From Cytophagaceae bacterium (GTDB taxonomy: Bacteria > Bacteroidota > Bacteroidia > Cytophagales > Spirosomataceae), in the NCBI GenBank assembly GCA_027486845.1, contig JAIXOL010000021.1:1-64000 (forward strand): a stretch of DNA of 64,000 nt. The letters run 5' to 3'. Each line of letters starts with the position of its first letter. Within the stretch, counting starts at the first letter, position 1. Under the pieces are notes generated by a model that worked only from the letters and a program-made list of their open reading frames with translations, was not told the DNA's origin and did no database searches. Shown here in pieces: positions 31,963 through 40,570 of the stretch. The position numbers and the translations under genes are program-made.

Positions 31963-32588
31963 ACTTAGAAGAATTAAAATCAGCTTGGCAAGTTTACGAC
32001 CGCAAACTACAAGTATCGAAGGCAATCAATGAAAAACTAATTTTTAGTATGATTAGAGAGCGGTCGAATTCGAGGGTTTCAAGGCTCAAAAGAGACAATA
32101 CATTATTGATGTTATTGATGTTTTTGGAGTTTACTTTTTTAGTTGCAGTTTTTGTAGGAAACCCTTTCGATTTTAAGTTTTTATGGCAATATGTACCTTT
32201 TTTGTTTATTTTAATAGGTAATCTGATGGCTATAGTTATGCTTTTCAAGGTTTATAAAATCCTAAAAACCGATATTATAGATACAAATCTGAGGTCTTTC
32301 TTACAAAATCTGATTGATACTTTTGAAAAAAATAAAAAAGCCGAAGGCCTGTTTGGAGTAATTATGTTTGTATCGGGCTGTTTGACTGTTTTCTCGTTTT
32401 TTCCCAATAAACTTGCAACTAAAAGTTTGTCGATGGCAGTTATTGATACATTGATTCCATTGGCCATTTCGGGTATTATTTATTGGATTGCTTATAAAAT
32501 GGGAGCTTTTAAAAACCAAAAAGAAATGGCTTTTAAGAAAGATTTAACCGAGTTAGAAAATTTGCAGCTGGAGTTGCAAGAAAACTGA
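31959..32588 (+). CDS. four-TM protein, sigma-factor partner
   Basis: A 209-residue protein. The N-terminal helical cytoplasmic part (NLEELKSAWQVYDRKLQVSK, about 1-45) is followed by TM helices near 49-66, 72-95, 127-145 and 152-175 and a charged C-terminal helix. No catalytic motif or known anti-sigma zinc motif. ATGA overlap with the sigma gene and the constant two-gene layout seen in Bacteroidota suggest it regulates the sigma from the membrane; this is inference. Confidence 0.6.
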   Translation: MNLEELKSAWQVYDRKLQVSKAINEKLIFSMIRERSNSRVSRLKRDNTLLMLLMFLEFTFLVAVFVGNPFDFKFLWQYVPFLFILIGNLMAIVMLFKVYKILKTDIIDTNLRSFLQNLIDTFEKNKKAEGLFGVIMFVSGCLTVFSFFPNKLATKSLSMAVIDTLIPLAISGIIYWIAYKMGAFKNQKEMAFKKDLTELENLQLELQEN

Positions 32589-32594
32589 TACTGT

Positions 32595-32611
32595 CTTTAT
32601 AAAACTTACAA
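32595..32611. repeat. right copy of the 17-bp inverted repeat
   Basis: CTTTATAAAACTTACAA, exact reverse complement of 31415-31431, 7 nt after the stop of the sigma-partner gene. Confidence 0.7.
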
Positions 32612-32651
32612 GCATATTTTTTCGTTATATAGTCATAAACCATGTACTCTA

Positions 32652-33854
32652 ATGAAAAAAACGTTTACAATTATTGGCCTATGCAGTTTTATTTTTTTAT
32701 TGGCTTTCAGTTGTAAAGAAGCCGAAGATTCCCCCACAACCACAACACCGACTGCTCCGACAACAGTAGTCGTAACTCCTCCAGTAACTGTTGCTTATCA
32801 GGCAGTCGAGGCTTTCCCAAAGTTGTCTTTTAATTCTCCCGTTGATTTTACGCACGCCAATGATGGTTCAAATCGATTGTTTGTGGTTGAGCAAAGAGGT
32901 GTAATTCAATCTTTTGAGAATAATTCCAATACCGAAACAAAATCAGTATTTTTAGATGTTATTGGTCGAGTTTCTTCGGGCGGAGAAATGGGTTTGTTAG
33001 GTTTGGCTTTTCACCCAGATTTTAAGAATAACGGCTTTTTCTTTGTGAATTATACCCGAAATTCGCCTCGTAGGCAAACGGTTATTTCGAGATTTAAAGT
33101 TAACGCTCAAGCAGCTGACCCAAGTAGCGAAACGATTTTGTTTACTTTCGACCAACCATTCACCAATCATAATGGTGGACAAATTGCGTTCGGTGCGGAA
33201 GGTTTTTTATATATAGCTACGGGTGATGGCGGTAGTAGTGGCGACCCACAGAATTACGCTCAAAACAGAGCAAGTTTGCTAGGGAAAATGCTGAGAATTG
33301 ATGTGAATTCGACTTCCAAAGGTAATTATGGTATTCCTAAGGACAATCCATACCTAGGTAATACGCAGGGTTTTAGAGAAGAAATTTATGCTTATGGTTT
33401 AAGAAATCCGTGGCGTTTTAGCTTCGATTCGGTAACTAAAGATTTATGGACTGGCGATGTCGGACAAAATAAAGTTGAGGAAATTGATTTAATTATAAAA
33501 GGTGGAAATTACGGTTGGAAAGTAAAAGAAGGGAATTCTTGTTATTCGGGCGATTGCTCACAAGCTAATCTAATTGCTCCAGTTTGGGAATATCAGCAAG
33601 GAAACGATGGGCGTTCGGTAACAGGCGGAGTTGTTTACAGAGGCAAGAAATTTGCTGATTTAGTAGGGAAATATTTCTTTGGAGACTATATAAGTGGTAA
33701 AATTTGGGCTTTGACTTACGATGGTAAAACTGCCACAAAAAGTGATATGATTGCGAATGTCAATAGTATTTCGGCTTTTGGGCAAGATGCCAATGGTGAA
33801 TTTTATATGCTAAATCACGGCAACGGAAAAATTTACACTTTGGCAAAAAAGTAG
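32652..33854 (+). CDS. PQQ-dependent sugar dehydrogenase-like lipoprotein
   Basis: A 400-residue protein of the glucose/sorbosone dehydrogenase family (soluble six-bladed quinoprotein fold). The signal peptide ends at LAFSC (Cys21), then a Thr/Pro linker (about 28-50) and the propeller. Family motifs are present: VEQRGVIQSF, EMGLLGLAFHPDFKNNGFFF, NHNGGQIAFGAEGFLYIATGDGG, YAYGLRNPWRFSFD and GDVGQNKVEEID. It probably oxidises sugars at the cell envelope if PQQ is available; the substrate is unknown. Confidence 0.9.
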   Translation: MKKTFTIIGLCSFIFLLAFSCKEAEDSPTTTTPTAPTTVVVTPPVTVAYQAVEAFPKLSFNSPVDFTHANDGSNRLFVVEQRGVIQSFENNSNTETKSVFLDVIGRVSSGGEMGLLGLAFHPDFKNNGFFFVNYTRNSPRRQTVISRFKVNAQAADPSSETILFTFDQPFTNHNGGQIAFGAEGFLYIATGDGGSSGDPQNYAQNRASLLGKMLRIDVNSTSKGNYGIPKDNPYLGNTQGFREEIYAYGLRNPWRFSFDSVTKDLWTGDVGQNKVEEIDLIIKGGNYGWKVKEGNSCYSGDCSQANLIAPVWEYQQGNDGRSVTGGVVYRGKKFADLVGKYFFGDYISGKIWALTYDGKTATKSDMIANVNSISAFGQDANGEFYMLNHGNGKIYTLAKK

Positions 33855-33875
33855 TAGTTTTTTTATGAATGAATC

Positions 33876-33908
33876 GTGGCAAATCTTAATGATTTACCAC
33901 AATTTTTT
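33876..33908 (+). terminator. terminator
   Basis: GTGGCAAATC pairs with GATTTACCAC (one C/A mismatch) and is followed by AATTTTTTA. Located between convergent genes. Confidence 0.65.
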
Positions 33909-33920
33909 ATTGATATTTTA

Positions 33921-35414
33921 TCAAAAAAACTTAGCAACTTTCAACCATAAATTCTTCATTGCACCGTTTAGTTCGGGTGACATATTGCTCCAATAAATCA
34001 CTGCACCATAAATAATTGTCAAAATTATTGAGCGATACCCCATATCAAGTATCGTCATTAGTTTATTTCCACTGATATTGGGTAAATAGCTAATAATTAG
34101 GCCAATAAAGCATGAAAAGATGATGATTTTTACTAAATCAAAAGATAAAGGTTGCATTCTGAGTTTGAATAAAACTACTAAATATCGAGCTAAATTATAG
34201 TAAACAGTAGCAAACGCCAAGGCAATCGCAGCCCCGTTCATTCCATAAATCGGTATCAAGAAATAGTTGAGTGAAACTGTAATGATAATCAAGCCAACCA
34301 TGATATAAGTATCATATATATAATATTTTGAGAGCGTCAGAATTGTACCGTTGAGTCCCGTTGCTAAGTCGAAAAGTTTCCCCAAACAGATAATAATCAC
34401 CACCATTTTTCCAGCGGAATAAGAAGGCGGCAATAACAAAAAAAGATTATCAATATTAAGATATATTCCTAAGAAAATCCAACAGCCAACAATTAATGAA
34501 GTTGTACAGCTTTTTCTGTAAATCGTAGAAATATTTCCTAAGTCTTTCTTGGCAAATGAGTCGGCAATCAGAGGTTGAGCTGCTTTCGTTACGGCCATTA
34601 GAGCCATGCCCATCACACTGCCAAAAAACGATGCTGTATTATAAATCCCAGTTTCTCTGTAAGAAGAAATTCCTGCCAACATGATTTTATCAATATACAG
34701 AATCACCATCGACGAAAAACCTGTTAGAATTGTCAGAAAAGCATAAAACCAAAATTCCCTGCTAAACGCAGGAGTCATGACCGAAAAATCTGGTTTGAGT
34801 GAAAACCCTTCAACTTTTCGGGCTTTTAAAAACATCGGAATTACATAAAATCCAACGGCTATTACCCATAAATAGATGAATTGTTCAAAAGTAATAAATC
34901 TAAAAACAACGAGTAATAATGCCAATAAAATCAAAAAACGCTGTAAAAATTGAGCTAAAAATGTCCCTGTTAAGGTATCATATAAATTTTTGGCGTAGTT
35001 ATCGAGCAGATTAAAGAGTAACGTTGCGAGAGTGATAGGTAAAAGTAAATAGAAATTATCGGCAAAAAGTGGAGATTTTTCTTCATTTTTTACGATAATG
35101 TCTTTAAAGCAATATAATCCAATACTTATGATTGAGAATCCAATTAAGGCTGTTATTAACCCTAAAAATAAATAGCCTTTATGTCCTTTTTTTGCGTCGC
35201 GGAAGTGTGGAAAAAAACGACTTCCTGCGGCATTAAAACCCAACGATGAAAGTTGCACCAAAACGTACATGTAAGAAAGCAAAACAGCTAAAAGTCCATT
35301 TTCAGCTTCGCTGATATTGTGTGGAATCAAAAAAAACTGAGATACAAAACCAACCAATACCCCTCCATAAGAGAAAATTGTACCAAGAAAAGCCTGTTTT
35401 TTTATAACATTCAT
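33921..35414 (-). CDS. oligosaccharide flippase / polysaccharide biosynthesis protein (Wzx type)
   Basis: A 497-residue membrane protein with 12-14 helices in the MOP/MATE-like fold. The N-terminus KKQAFLGTIFSYGGVLVGFVSQFFLIP and the segment SFFGSVMGMALMAVTKAAQPLIADSF are characteristic of O-antigen or capsule flippases. It moves lipid-linked glycan units to the outer face of the inner membrane. Together with the adjacent glycosyltransferase, aminotransferase and methyltransferase genes it marks this as a surface-glycan region. Confidence 0.9.
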   Translation of the reverse strand: MNVIKKQAFLGTIFSYGGVLVGFVSQFFLIPHNISEAENGLLAVLLSYMYVLVQLSSLGFNAAGSRFFPHFRDAKKGHKGYLFLGLITALIGFSIISIGLYCFKDIIVKNEEKSPLFADNFYLLLPITLATLLFNLLDNYAKNLYDTLTGTFLAQFLQRFLILLALLLVVFRFITFEQFIYLWVIAVGFYVIPMFLKARKVEGFSLKPDFSVMTPAFSREFWFYAFLTILTGFSSMVILYIDKIMLAGISSYRETGIYNTASFFGSVMGMALMAVTKAAQPLIADSFAKKDLGNISTIYRKSCTTSLIVGCWIFLGIYLNIDNLFLLLPPSYSAGKMVVIIICLGKLFDLATGLNGTILTLSKYYIYDTYIMVGLIIITVSLNYFLIPIYGMNGAAIALAFATVYYNLARYLVVLFKLRMQPLSFDLVKIIIFSCFIGLIISYLPNISGNKLMTILDMGYRSIILTIIYGAVIYWSNMSPELNGAMKNLWLKVAKFF

Positions 35415-35568
35415 GAATTGTACAACAACTTTCCAAGTTGTTCCTTTGAGTGAAAATATATACCAAGTAAAATCGGTTTTAACTCTAAATCAAAATAATT
35501 GGCGTGCAATTTGCAAAGTTAATCATCAAAATAGACAATATTTGCAGTAAAATTGAATTGTTTGAATA

Positions 35569-36414
35569 ATGGCTGTTTCGGAAGAAATAAAAACCGCACC
35601 ATTGGTGCTTGATAAAAATGGTATTTGGCGTGCATCTCATGCCGAAAAAATGTCTTATCCCGAAGAGGGAAACAATTATTGCTTTGCCGTAGAAGACAAT
35701 AGTTTTTGGTTTAAACATCGAAATGATGTGATTTTGACGCTGACGCAACGCTTCAAATTTACCAAAAACTTTGCCGATGTGGGCGGAGGAAATGGTTTTC
35801 AAGTAAAATTTTTGTCGGAGAAGTATCCTAATAAGCAAATATTTTTGATTGAACCAGGTTATGCGGGGTGCCTAAATGCCAAGAAAAGAGGCGTAAAAGA
35901 TGCCTATAATATATTTTTCCAAGAATTCCCCTTTGCTGAAAAACAAATTGATGCGGTCGGACTTTTTGATGTAATCGAACATATAGAAGACGACAAAAGT
36001 TTTTTGACTGGACTTGCTCAATATTTGCCATCAGGCTCGCATATTTATATTACGGTTCCTGCTCATCAATGGCTTTGGTCGGAAGTTGATGATGAAAGTG
36101 GTCATTACAGACGATACAACCTTGAAATGTTTGGTAAACTCGCCAAAGATTGCGGACTTGAAGTTACTTACGGTAGTTATATTTTTTCATATTTACCTCC
36201 AATTATGGGCATTTTACGTGCAATTCCATTTCGTATCGCCAAACTTTTTGGAAAAACACGTAAAAATACGCTTGATGCTGAGTTTGATAATCATACGCCA
36301 TCAAAACTTGCCACCACGATATTTAATAAAATTCATAGTTGGGAATTGGCTCGACTTAGAAAATCAAAAATTTCGTTCGGTGCAAGCTGTGCTGTGGTTT
36401 TGACAAAAAAATAA
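35569..36414 (+). CDS. class I SAM-dependent methyltransferase
   Basis: A 281-residue methyltransferase: SAM-binding motif I FADVGGGNGFQVKFL (about 67-81), acidic loop IEPGYAGCL, motif IV FDVIEHIEDDKSFL and the following IYITVPAHQWLWSEVD belong to the UbiE/Methyltransf_11 and Methyltransf_23 group. The C-terminal 80 residues include a possible membrane-associated hydrophobic stretch (FSYLPPIMGILRAIPF). The substrate is unknown; the glycan context favours a sugar or lipid carrier intermediate. Confidence 0.85.
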   Translation: MAVSEEIKTAPLVLDKNGIWRASHAEKMSYPEEGNNYCFAVEDNSFWFKHRNDVILTLTQRFKFTKNFADVGGGNGFQVKFLSEKYPNKQIFLIEPGYAGCLNAKKRGVKDAYNIFFQEFPFAEKQIDAVGLFDVIEHIEDDKSFLTGLAQYLPSGSHIYITVPAHQWLWSEVDDESGHYRRYNLEMFGKLAKDCGLEVTYGSYIFSYLPPIMGILRAIPFRIAKLFGKTRKNTLDAEFDNHTPSKLATTIFNKIHSWELARLRKSKISFGASCAVVLTKK

Positions 36415-36420
36415 TTTTGA

Positions 36421-36435
36421 AGCGGTTCGCCGCCC
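36421..36435. repeat. GC-rich 15-nt repeat unit
   Basis: AGCGGTTCGCCGCCC, a variant of the unit at 29068, just after the methyltransferase stop. TTCACTCATTCA (36456-36467) follows, the same 12-mer that brackets the unit at 42280-42297. Confidence 0.6.
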
Positions 36436-36497
36436 GTTCAGAATGGTAAAAATCATTCACTCATTCAATCATTTGCTCATTCAATATTAATTTTCTC

Positions 36498-37625
36498 GTG
36501 ATTCCTTTCAATAAACCATATCTTTCGGGCAACGAACTACAATATATCGGAGAGGCCGTGCAATCTGGTAAAATCTCTGGAAATGGAGCTTTTACTAAAA
36601 AATGTCAGTATTTTTTTGAAGAAAAGTACGGTTTTCGACGTTGTTTGCTCACGACTTCATGTACCGATGCCCTCGAAATGGCTGCTATATTGTGCGATAT
36701 TCAAGTGGGCGATGAAGTAATTGTACCATCTTATACTTTCGTTTCTACGGCTAATGCTTTTGTGTTGCGTGGAGCAAAAATCGTATTTGCCGATAGTTCT
36801 ACCGAAAATCCAAACCTTGATGCTGATAAACTTTCGGCCTTAATTACGCCAAAAACAAAAGCCATTGTGGTGGTACATTACGCAGGAATTGCGTGCGATA
36901 TGGACAAAATAATAGCAATTGCGGAAGCCAATAATTTATTCGTAATCGAAGATGCTGCTCAAGCCGTTGACTCATTCTATAAAGAGCGTCCGCTGGGAAG
37001 TATTGGGCATTTGTCGGCTTTTAGTTTTCACGAAACCAAAAATATTATTTCTGGTGAAGGTGGAATGTTGGTTATCAACGATGAACGTTTCGAGAAACGT
37101 GCTGAAATTATTTGGGAGAAAGGAACAAATCGCTCGGCTTTTTGGCGTGGCGAAGTAGATAAATATAATTGGGTTGACATTGGTTCATCGTTTTTACCTT
37201 CGGAAGTGGTGGCTGCCTATTTATTTGCCCAACTAGAAAATCTTGAAAAAATACAATATAGACGTAAGCAAATTTGGGAGAAATACTACGAGTCTTTTTC
37301 AGTTTTAGAGCAATCAGGTAAGTTAAAATTGCCTATATTGCCAAATTACGCAACCAATAACGCTCACATGTTTTATTTGCTCACCGATTCTATTGAGCAA
37401 CGTGATTCCTTGATTGCTTTCTTGAAAGAAAACAAAATTTATGCTGTTTTTCATTATATTTCATTACATAGCAGTCCATTTTATAAAGAAAAAGCGGGTG
37501 ATGTGTCGCTACCCGTAAGTGATTATTACTCTGATTGTTTGGTGCGTTTACCTTTGTTTTTTGAACTGACTGAAGAAGAACAACAATTAATCATAAATAA
37601 AATTATTGAGTTTTATAATTCATAA
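36498..37625 (+). CDS. DegT/DnrJ/EryC1/StrS aminotransferase, WecE-like
   Basis: A 375-residue PLP enzyme of the sugar aminotransferase family, closest in pattern to dTDP-4-amino-4,6-dideoxygalactose transaminase (RffA/WecE). IPFNKPYLSGNELQYI opens the protein (GTG start). It shows TTSCTDALEMAA, VIVPSYTFVSTANAFVLRGA and EDAAQAVDSFYKERPLGSIG; the PLP Lys is in SFHETKNIISGEGG (about 185). It makes an amino sugar nucleotide for surface glycans. 60 nt before the next gene on the same strand. Confidence 0.92.
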   Translation: MIPFNKPYLSGNELQYIGEAVQSGKISGNGAFTKKCQYFFEEKYGFRRCLLTTSCTDALEMAAILCDIQVGDEVIVPSYTFVSTANAFVLRGAKIVFADSSTENPNLDADKLSALITPKTKAIVVVHYAGIACDMDKIIAIAEANNLFVIEDAAQAVDSFYKERPLGSIGHLSAFSFHETKNIISGEGGMLVINDERFEKRAEIIWEKGTNRSAFWRGEVDKYNWVDIGSSFLPSEVVAAYLFAQLENLEKIQYRRKQIWEKYYESFSVLEQSGKLKLPILPNYATNNAHMFYLLTDSIEQRDSLIAFLKENKIYAVFHYISLHSSPFYKEKAGDVSLPVSDYYSDCLVRLPLFFELTEEEQQLIINKIIEFYNS

Positions 37626-37684
37626 GATACCATAAGAAGCTAATATAACGCTTGAAGCTTTATGTAGCGATTAATCTTTATTTC

Positions 37685-39349
37685 ATGTCTTCTTACTTTA
37701 ATAAGTCATTCATTATCAGTGTTTTATTGCTAGCTGTTTTTTTTGCTTTTATTATTTTTTTAGGCGAAGATGCTTCAATCAGAGTACATGATAATTTAGA
37801 AGCCAACATTGCTTGGTATAAATCTTTGGCTGACCAACATTTGCTTTTGGCAAGTTCGTACACACCTAATGAAACTGTGATGCAAGCCCCACGCATTGCA
37901 TTTGGTTCTGAGTGGAGCTTGATTGCGTGGTTATTTGTGTGGTTTAAACCAATCATTGCCTACAATATCAATGTGATTTTGATGAGCTTGGTCGCTTTTA
38001 TTGGTACATGTTTATTCGCAAAAGATACACTCAAACTTTCACCCAAAATCGCACCTTTTGTGGCTCTAAGTTTTGCTTTATTACCTTTTTGGTTTTCTGG
38101 TGGATTGAGTTCTGCTGGACAGCCATTACTTTTTTGGAGTTTTAATAGAATCTTAAAAAAATACAATTCGGTCGTTGATTGGATTGTATTTGTATTATTC
38201 CCTTTTTATTCTTCATTGATTTTATCGGGGCTATTTATGATGGTTCTGATGTTGGGTTATTTAGGACTTAATTTTCTCAAAAAGGAACGTAAAGTTGCTT
38301 ATGGAGCAGGGATTTTATCATTGATAATTCTTACTGTCGGCTACATTTTAGTCGATTACCGTTTATTTCTTGATATTATTAAAATCGGAACGCCTGTTGG
38401 ATTTACCCCACATCGAGTTGAATTTATGCAGGGAAATACGTTTGCTGAATGCCTAAAAGCCGCCAAAAACTCTTTCTTAGGTGGGCAAAATCACTTCCCT
38501 TCTTTTCATACTTATTTGATTTTGCCACTGGTTTTCTTTTATTTAATTTACGGATTTATCAAACAAAAGAAGCTTAAAACTTTCATTTTTTATCTCTTTA
38601 TTCTTGGAATTATTGCAGTAATTGACGGTTTTTGGAATTTCGCAGGTTTTGAGACGTTAAAAGATAAATTGCCAATTTTAAAAGCTATTCAACTTGATCG
38701 CTTTTATTCGCTCTATCCGATTCTTTGGTTTAGTGTTTTTGTGTTGATAATCAGAGAATTACCTTCTAAAATAGCAATCACCTTGGGCAGTGTTCAAGTA
38801 GTGATTGTCTTATTCTCGAATCAATTAGTTGGTGATTATATTAAGAAAACCATTCACAGACGAGATTATGTTTCGTATCAAGAATTTTATGCCGAAGACC
38901 TTTTTTCTAAGGTAAAAACTATAATGAAACAAGACATAAATCCGAATAAGCGAGTAGGAATGGTTGGTCTTCATCCCGCGGTGGCACAGTATAATCAAAT
39001 TCCAACAATAGATGGCTATGTAGTTCTTTATTCGTTAGCTTACAAACATCAAATTCAATCAATTATTCAACCCGAATTGAACCAAAATAAATTCATTAAA
39101 AACTATTTTGAACAGTGGGGGAGTAGATGCTATTTGTTTGATAATGATGCTGTTATAGCTGGTGATGGCATTTTGAAAAATCAAAAGTGTTGTACTGAAA
39201 AGTTAGATTATAATTTCGATAAATTGAAGCAATTGAAGTGTGGTTATATTTTATCAGCAGTTGAAGTAAATCACCCATCAGAGCATTTAAAATTGCTGTC
39301 AAAAGTAGAAGATGACAATTGGCTAGTTTGGATTTATAAAGTTTTATAG
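37685..39349 (+). CDS. multi-pass membrane protein, DUF6044-like
   Basis: A protein of about 554 residues with about 10-11 TM helices and a C-terminal soluble part (about 405-554). The first periplasmic loop holds GEDASIRVHDNLEANIAWYK, with acidic residues after TM1 as in GT-C fold enzymes; this resembles the DUF6044 family as I recall it. ATG at 37685 (MSSYFNKSF) is preferred over a TTG 11 codons upstream because it starts just before TM1. A role in glycan or lipid-linked sugar transfer is plausible from context. Confidence 0.6.
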   Translation: MSSYFNKSFIISVLLLAVFFAFIIFLGEDASIRVHDNLEANIAWYKSLADQHLLLASSYTPNETVMQAPRIAFGSEWSLIAWLFVWFKPIIAYNINVILMSLVAFIGTCLFAKDTLKLSPKIAPFVALSFALLPFWFSGGLSSAGQPLLFWSFNRILKKYNSVVDWIVFVLFPFYSSLILSGLFMMVLMLGYLGLNFLKKERKVAYGAGILSLIILTVGYILVDYRLFLDIIKIGTPVGFTPHRVEFMQGNTFAECLKAAKNSFLGGQNHFPSFHTYLILPLVFFYLIYGFIKQKKLKTFIFYLFILGIIAVIDGFWNFAGFETLKDKLPILKAIQLDRFYSLYPILWFSVFVLIIRELPSKIAITLGSVQVVIVLFSNQLVGDYIKKTIHRRDYVSYQEFYAEDLFSKVKTIMKQDINPNKRVGMVGLHPAVAQYNQIPTIDGYVVLYSLAYKHQIQSIIQPELNQNKFIKNYFEQWGSRCYLFDNDAVIAGDGILKNQKCCTEKLDYNFDKLKQLKCGYILSAVEVNHPSEHLKLLSKVEDDNWLVWIYKVL

Positions 39350-39492
39350 TTCACAGTTGATTGTCAACAGTCCAATACTTCTAAAAACTTGTTTTTAGGA
39401 TGGATTAAACTTAAATTTCGTTATTTTCATTGATAGATAGAATATTTATAATCAAAATTTTAATATACTGTCGACCGTCGACCGTGGACTTT
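39348..39492. repeat. inverted GTCGAC-type repeat words after a gene
   Basis: The stretch TTCACAGTTGATTGTCAACA (39350-39369), followed by GTCCAA, and the stretch GTCGACCGTCGACCGTGGAC (39470-39489) are imperfect inverted partners about 100 nt apart, straddling the gap between two plus-strand genes. The arms contain the tandem word GTCGACC. Confidence 0.5.
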
Positions 39493-39514
39493 TTTTTCAA
39501 CCCTACAAATTTTC

Positions 39515-40432
39515 ATGAAAAATTACACTTATACGCTTTGCATCGTCATTGCAGCTACTGTTGCTTATTTCTTTCCGCAATATTTTACTGAAATCAATGG
39601 TTTTAAGCTTAAAGAATTAATAATTCCGCTGTTACAAGTCATTATGTTTGGTATGGGAACAACCATGACTTATGAAGATTTTTTAGGGGTAATAAAAATG
39701 CCAAAAGCCGTTGTAGTAGGGCTTGTTTGTCAGTTTACGATTATGCCATTTCTGGGTTTTTATATCGCCAAAAGTTTCAATTTTCCTCCCGAAATTGCCG
39801 CTGGAGTTATTTTAGTTGGCTGCTCACCAAGTGGTCTGGCTTCGAATGTGATGTCGTATATTGCCAAAGCCAATGTTGCTTTATCAATCACAATCACTTC
39901 GTTCGCAACGCTTCTTGCACCAATTATGACACCATTTTTGATGAAAATGCTCGGTGGCCAATTCATCGAAATTGATTTTTGGAGCATGACACTTGATATT
40001 TCAAAAATGATAATCGTACCAGTTGGAGTTGGTTTTTTACTTACAAAATTGCTAAGAGGAAGAGGCGAATGGTTACAGAAAGTGTTGCCAATTATCTCAA
40101 TGGCAGGAATTGCCTTGATTATTGTTATCATAACGGCTGCAGGTCAAAAATCATTGCAAACCGTTGGTTTGGCTTTAGTTTTTGCCACTTTTTTGCATAA
40201 TGTAGGTGGCTTTATTTTAGGCTATTGGGGAGCAAGATTATTTAAACTACCCGAACAAGATTGCCGAACGGTAGCAATCGAAGTTGGCTTACAAAATGCA
40301 GGTTTGGCTTCAGGTTTGGCCAAAGCAATGGGAAAACTTGCTACGGTCGGCATTGCTCCTGCACTTTTTGGTCCGATTATGAACACCAATGGATCGCTTT
40401 TAGCAAGCTTTTGGAGTACGAGAAAGCCTTAG
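39515..40432 (+). CDS. bile acid:sodium symporter family transporter (BASS)
   Basis: A 305-residue, ten-helix transporter of the BASS/SBF family. Markers are FGMGTTMTYEDFLGVIKMPKA, GVILVGCSPSGLASNVMSYIAKANVALS (the crossover motif with Na-binding polar residues) and TVAIEVGLQNAGLASGLAKA. Probably a Na-coupled organic anion importer (for example pantoate, pyruvate or 2-keto acids); the substrate cannot be read. The last codons form the left arm of the inverted structure at 40423-40470. Confidence 0.92.
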   Translation: MKNYTYTLCIVIAATVAYFFPQYFTEINGFKLKELIIPLLQVIMFGMGTTMTYEDFLGVIKMPKAVVVGLVCQFTIMPFLGFYIAKSFNFPPEIAAGVILVGCSPSGLASNVMSYIAKANVALSITITSFATLLAPIMTPFLMKMLGGQFIEIDFWSMTLDISKMIIVPVGVGFLLTKLLRGRGEWLQKVLPIISMAGIALIIVIITAAGQKSLQTVGLALVFATFLHNVGGFILGYWGARLFKLPEQDCRTVAIEVGLQNAGLASGLAKAMGKLATVGIAPALFGPIMNTNGSLLASFWSTRKP

Positions 40433-40470
40433 TTGGCCTTCGACTACGCTCAGGCACCGACTAAGGCTTT
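40423..40470. repeat. dispersed element between inverted arms, overlapping a stop codon
   Basis: AAAGCCTTAGT (40423-40433, includes the TAG stop of the transporter gene) and ACTAAGGCTTT (40460-40470) are perfect 11-bp arms. Between them is CCTTCGACTACGCTCAGGCA with TGG/CCG edges. Same core as 22071-22128, different arms. It can fold as a terminator-like hairpin. Confidence 0.8.
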
Positions 40471-40482
40471 GCTCAATTTTTG

Positions 40483-40570
40483 TTATCGGAGCGGAGTCAT
40501 TTTAATTTTTCGGTGTCCGAGCGGAGTATTTAGGTTTTTCGGTGTCCGAGCGGAGCCGAGTACCCGAAAA
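40483..40570. repeat. three partial copies of the CCGAGCGGAG repeat
   Basis: TATCGGAGCGGAGTC, then twice TTTTTCGGTGTCCGAGCGGA with different tails. The reverse complement of the word (CTCCGCTC, then GGACACCGA) matches the CTTCGACTACGCTCAGGCA element just upstream, so this is a small cluster of one repeat family. Confidence 0.65.
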
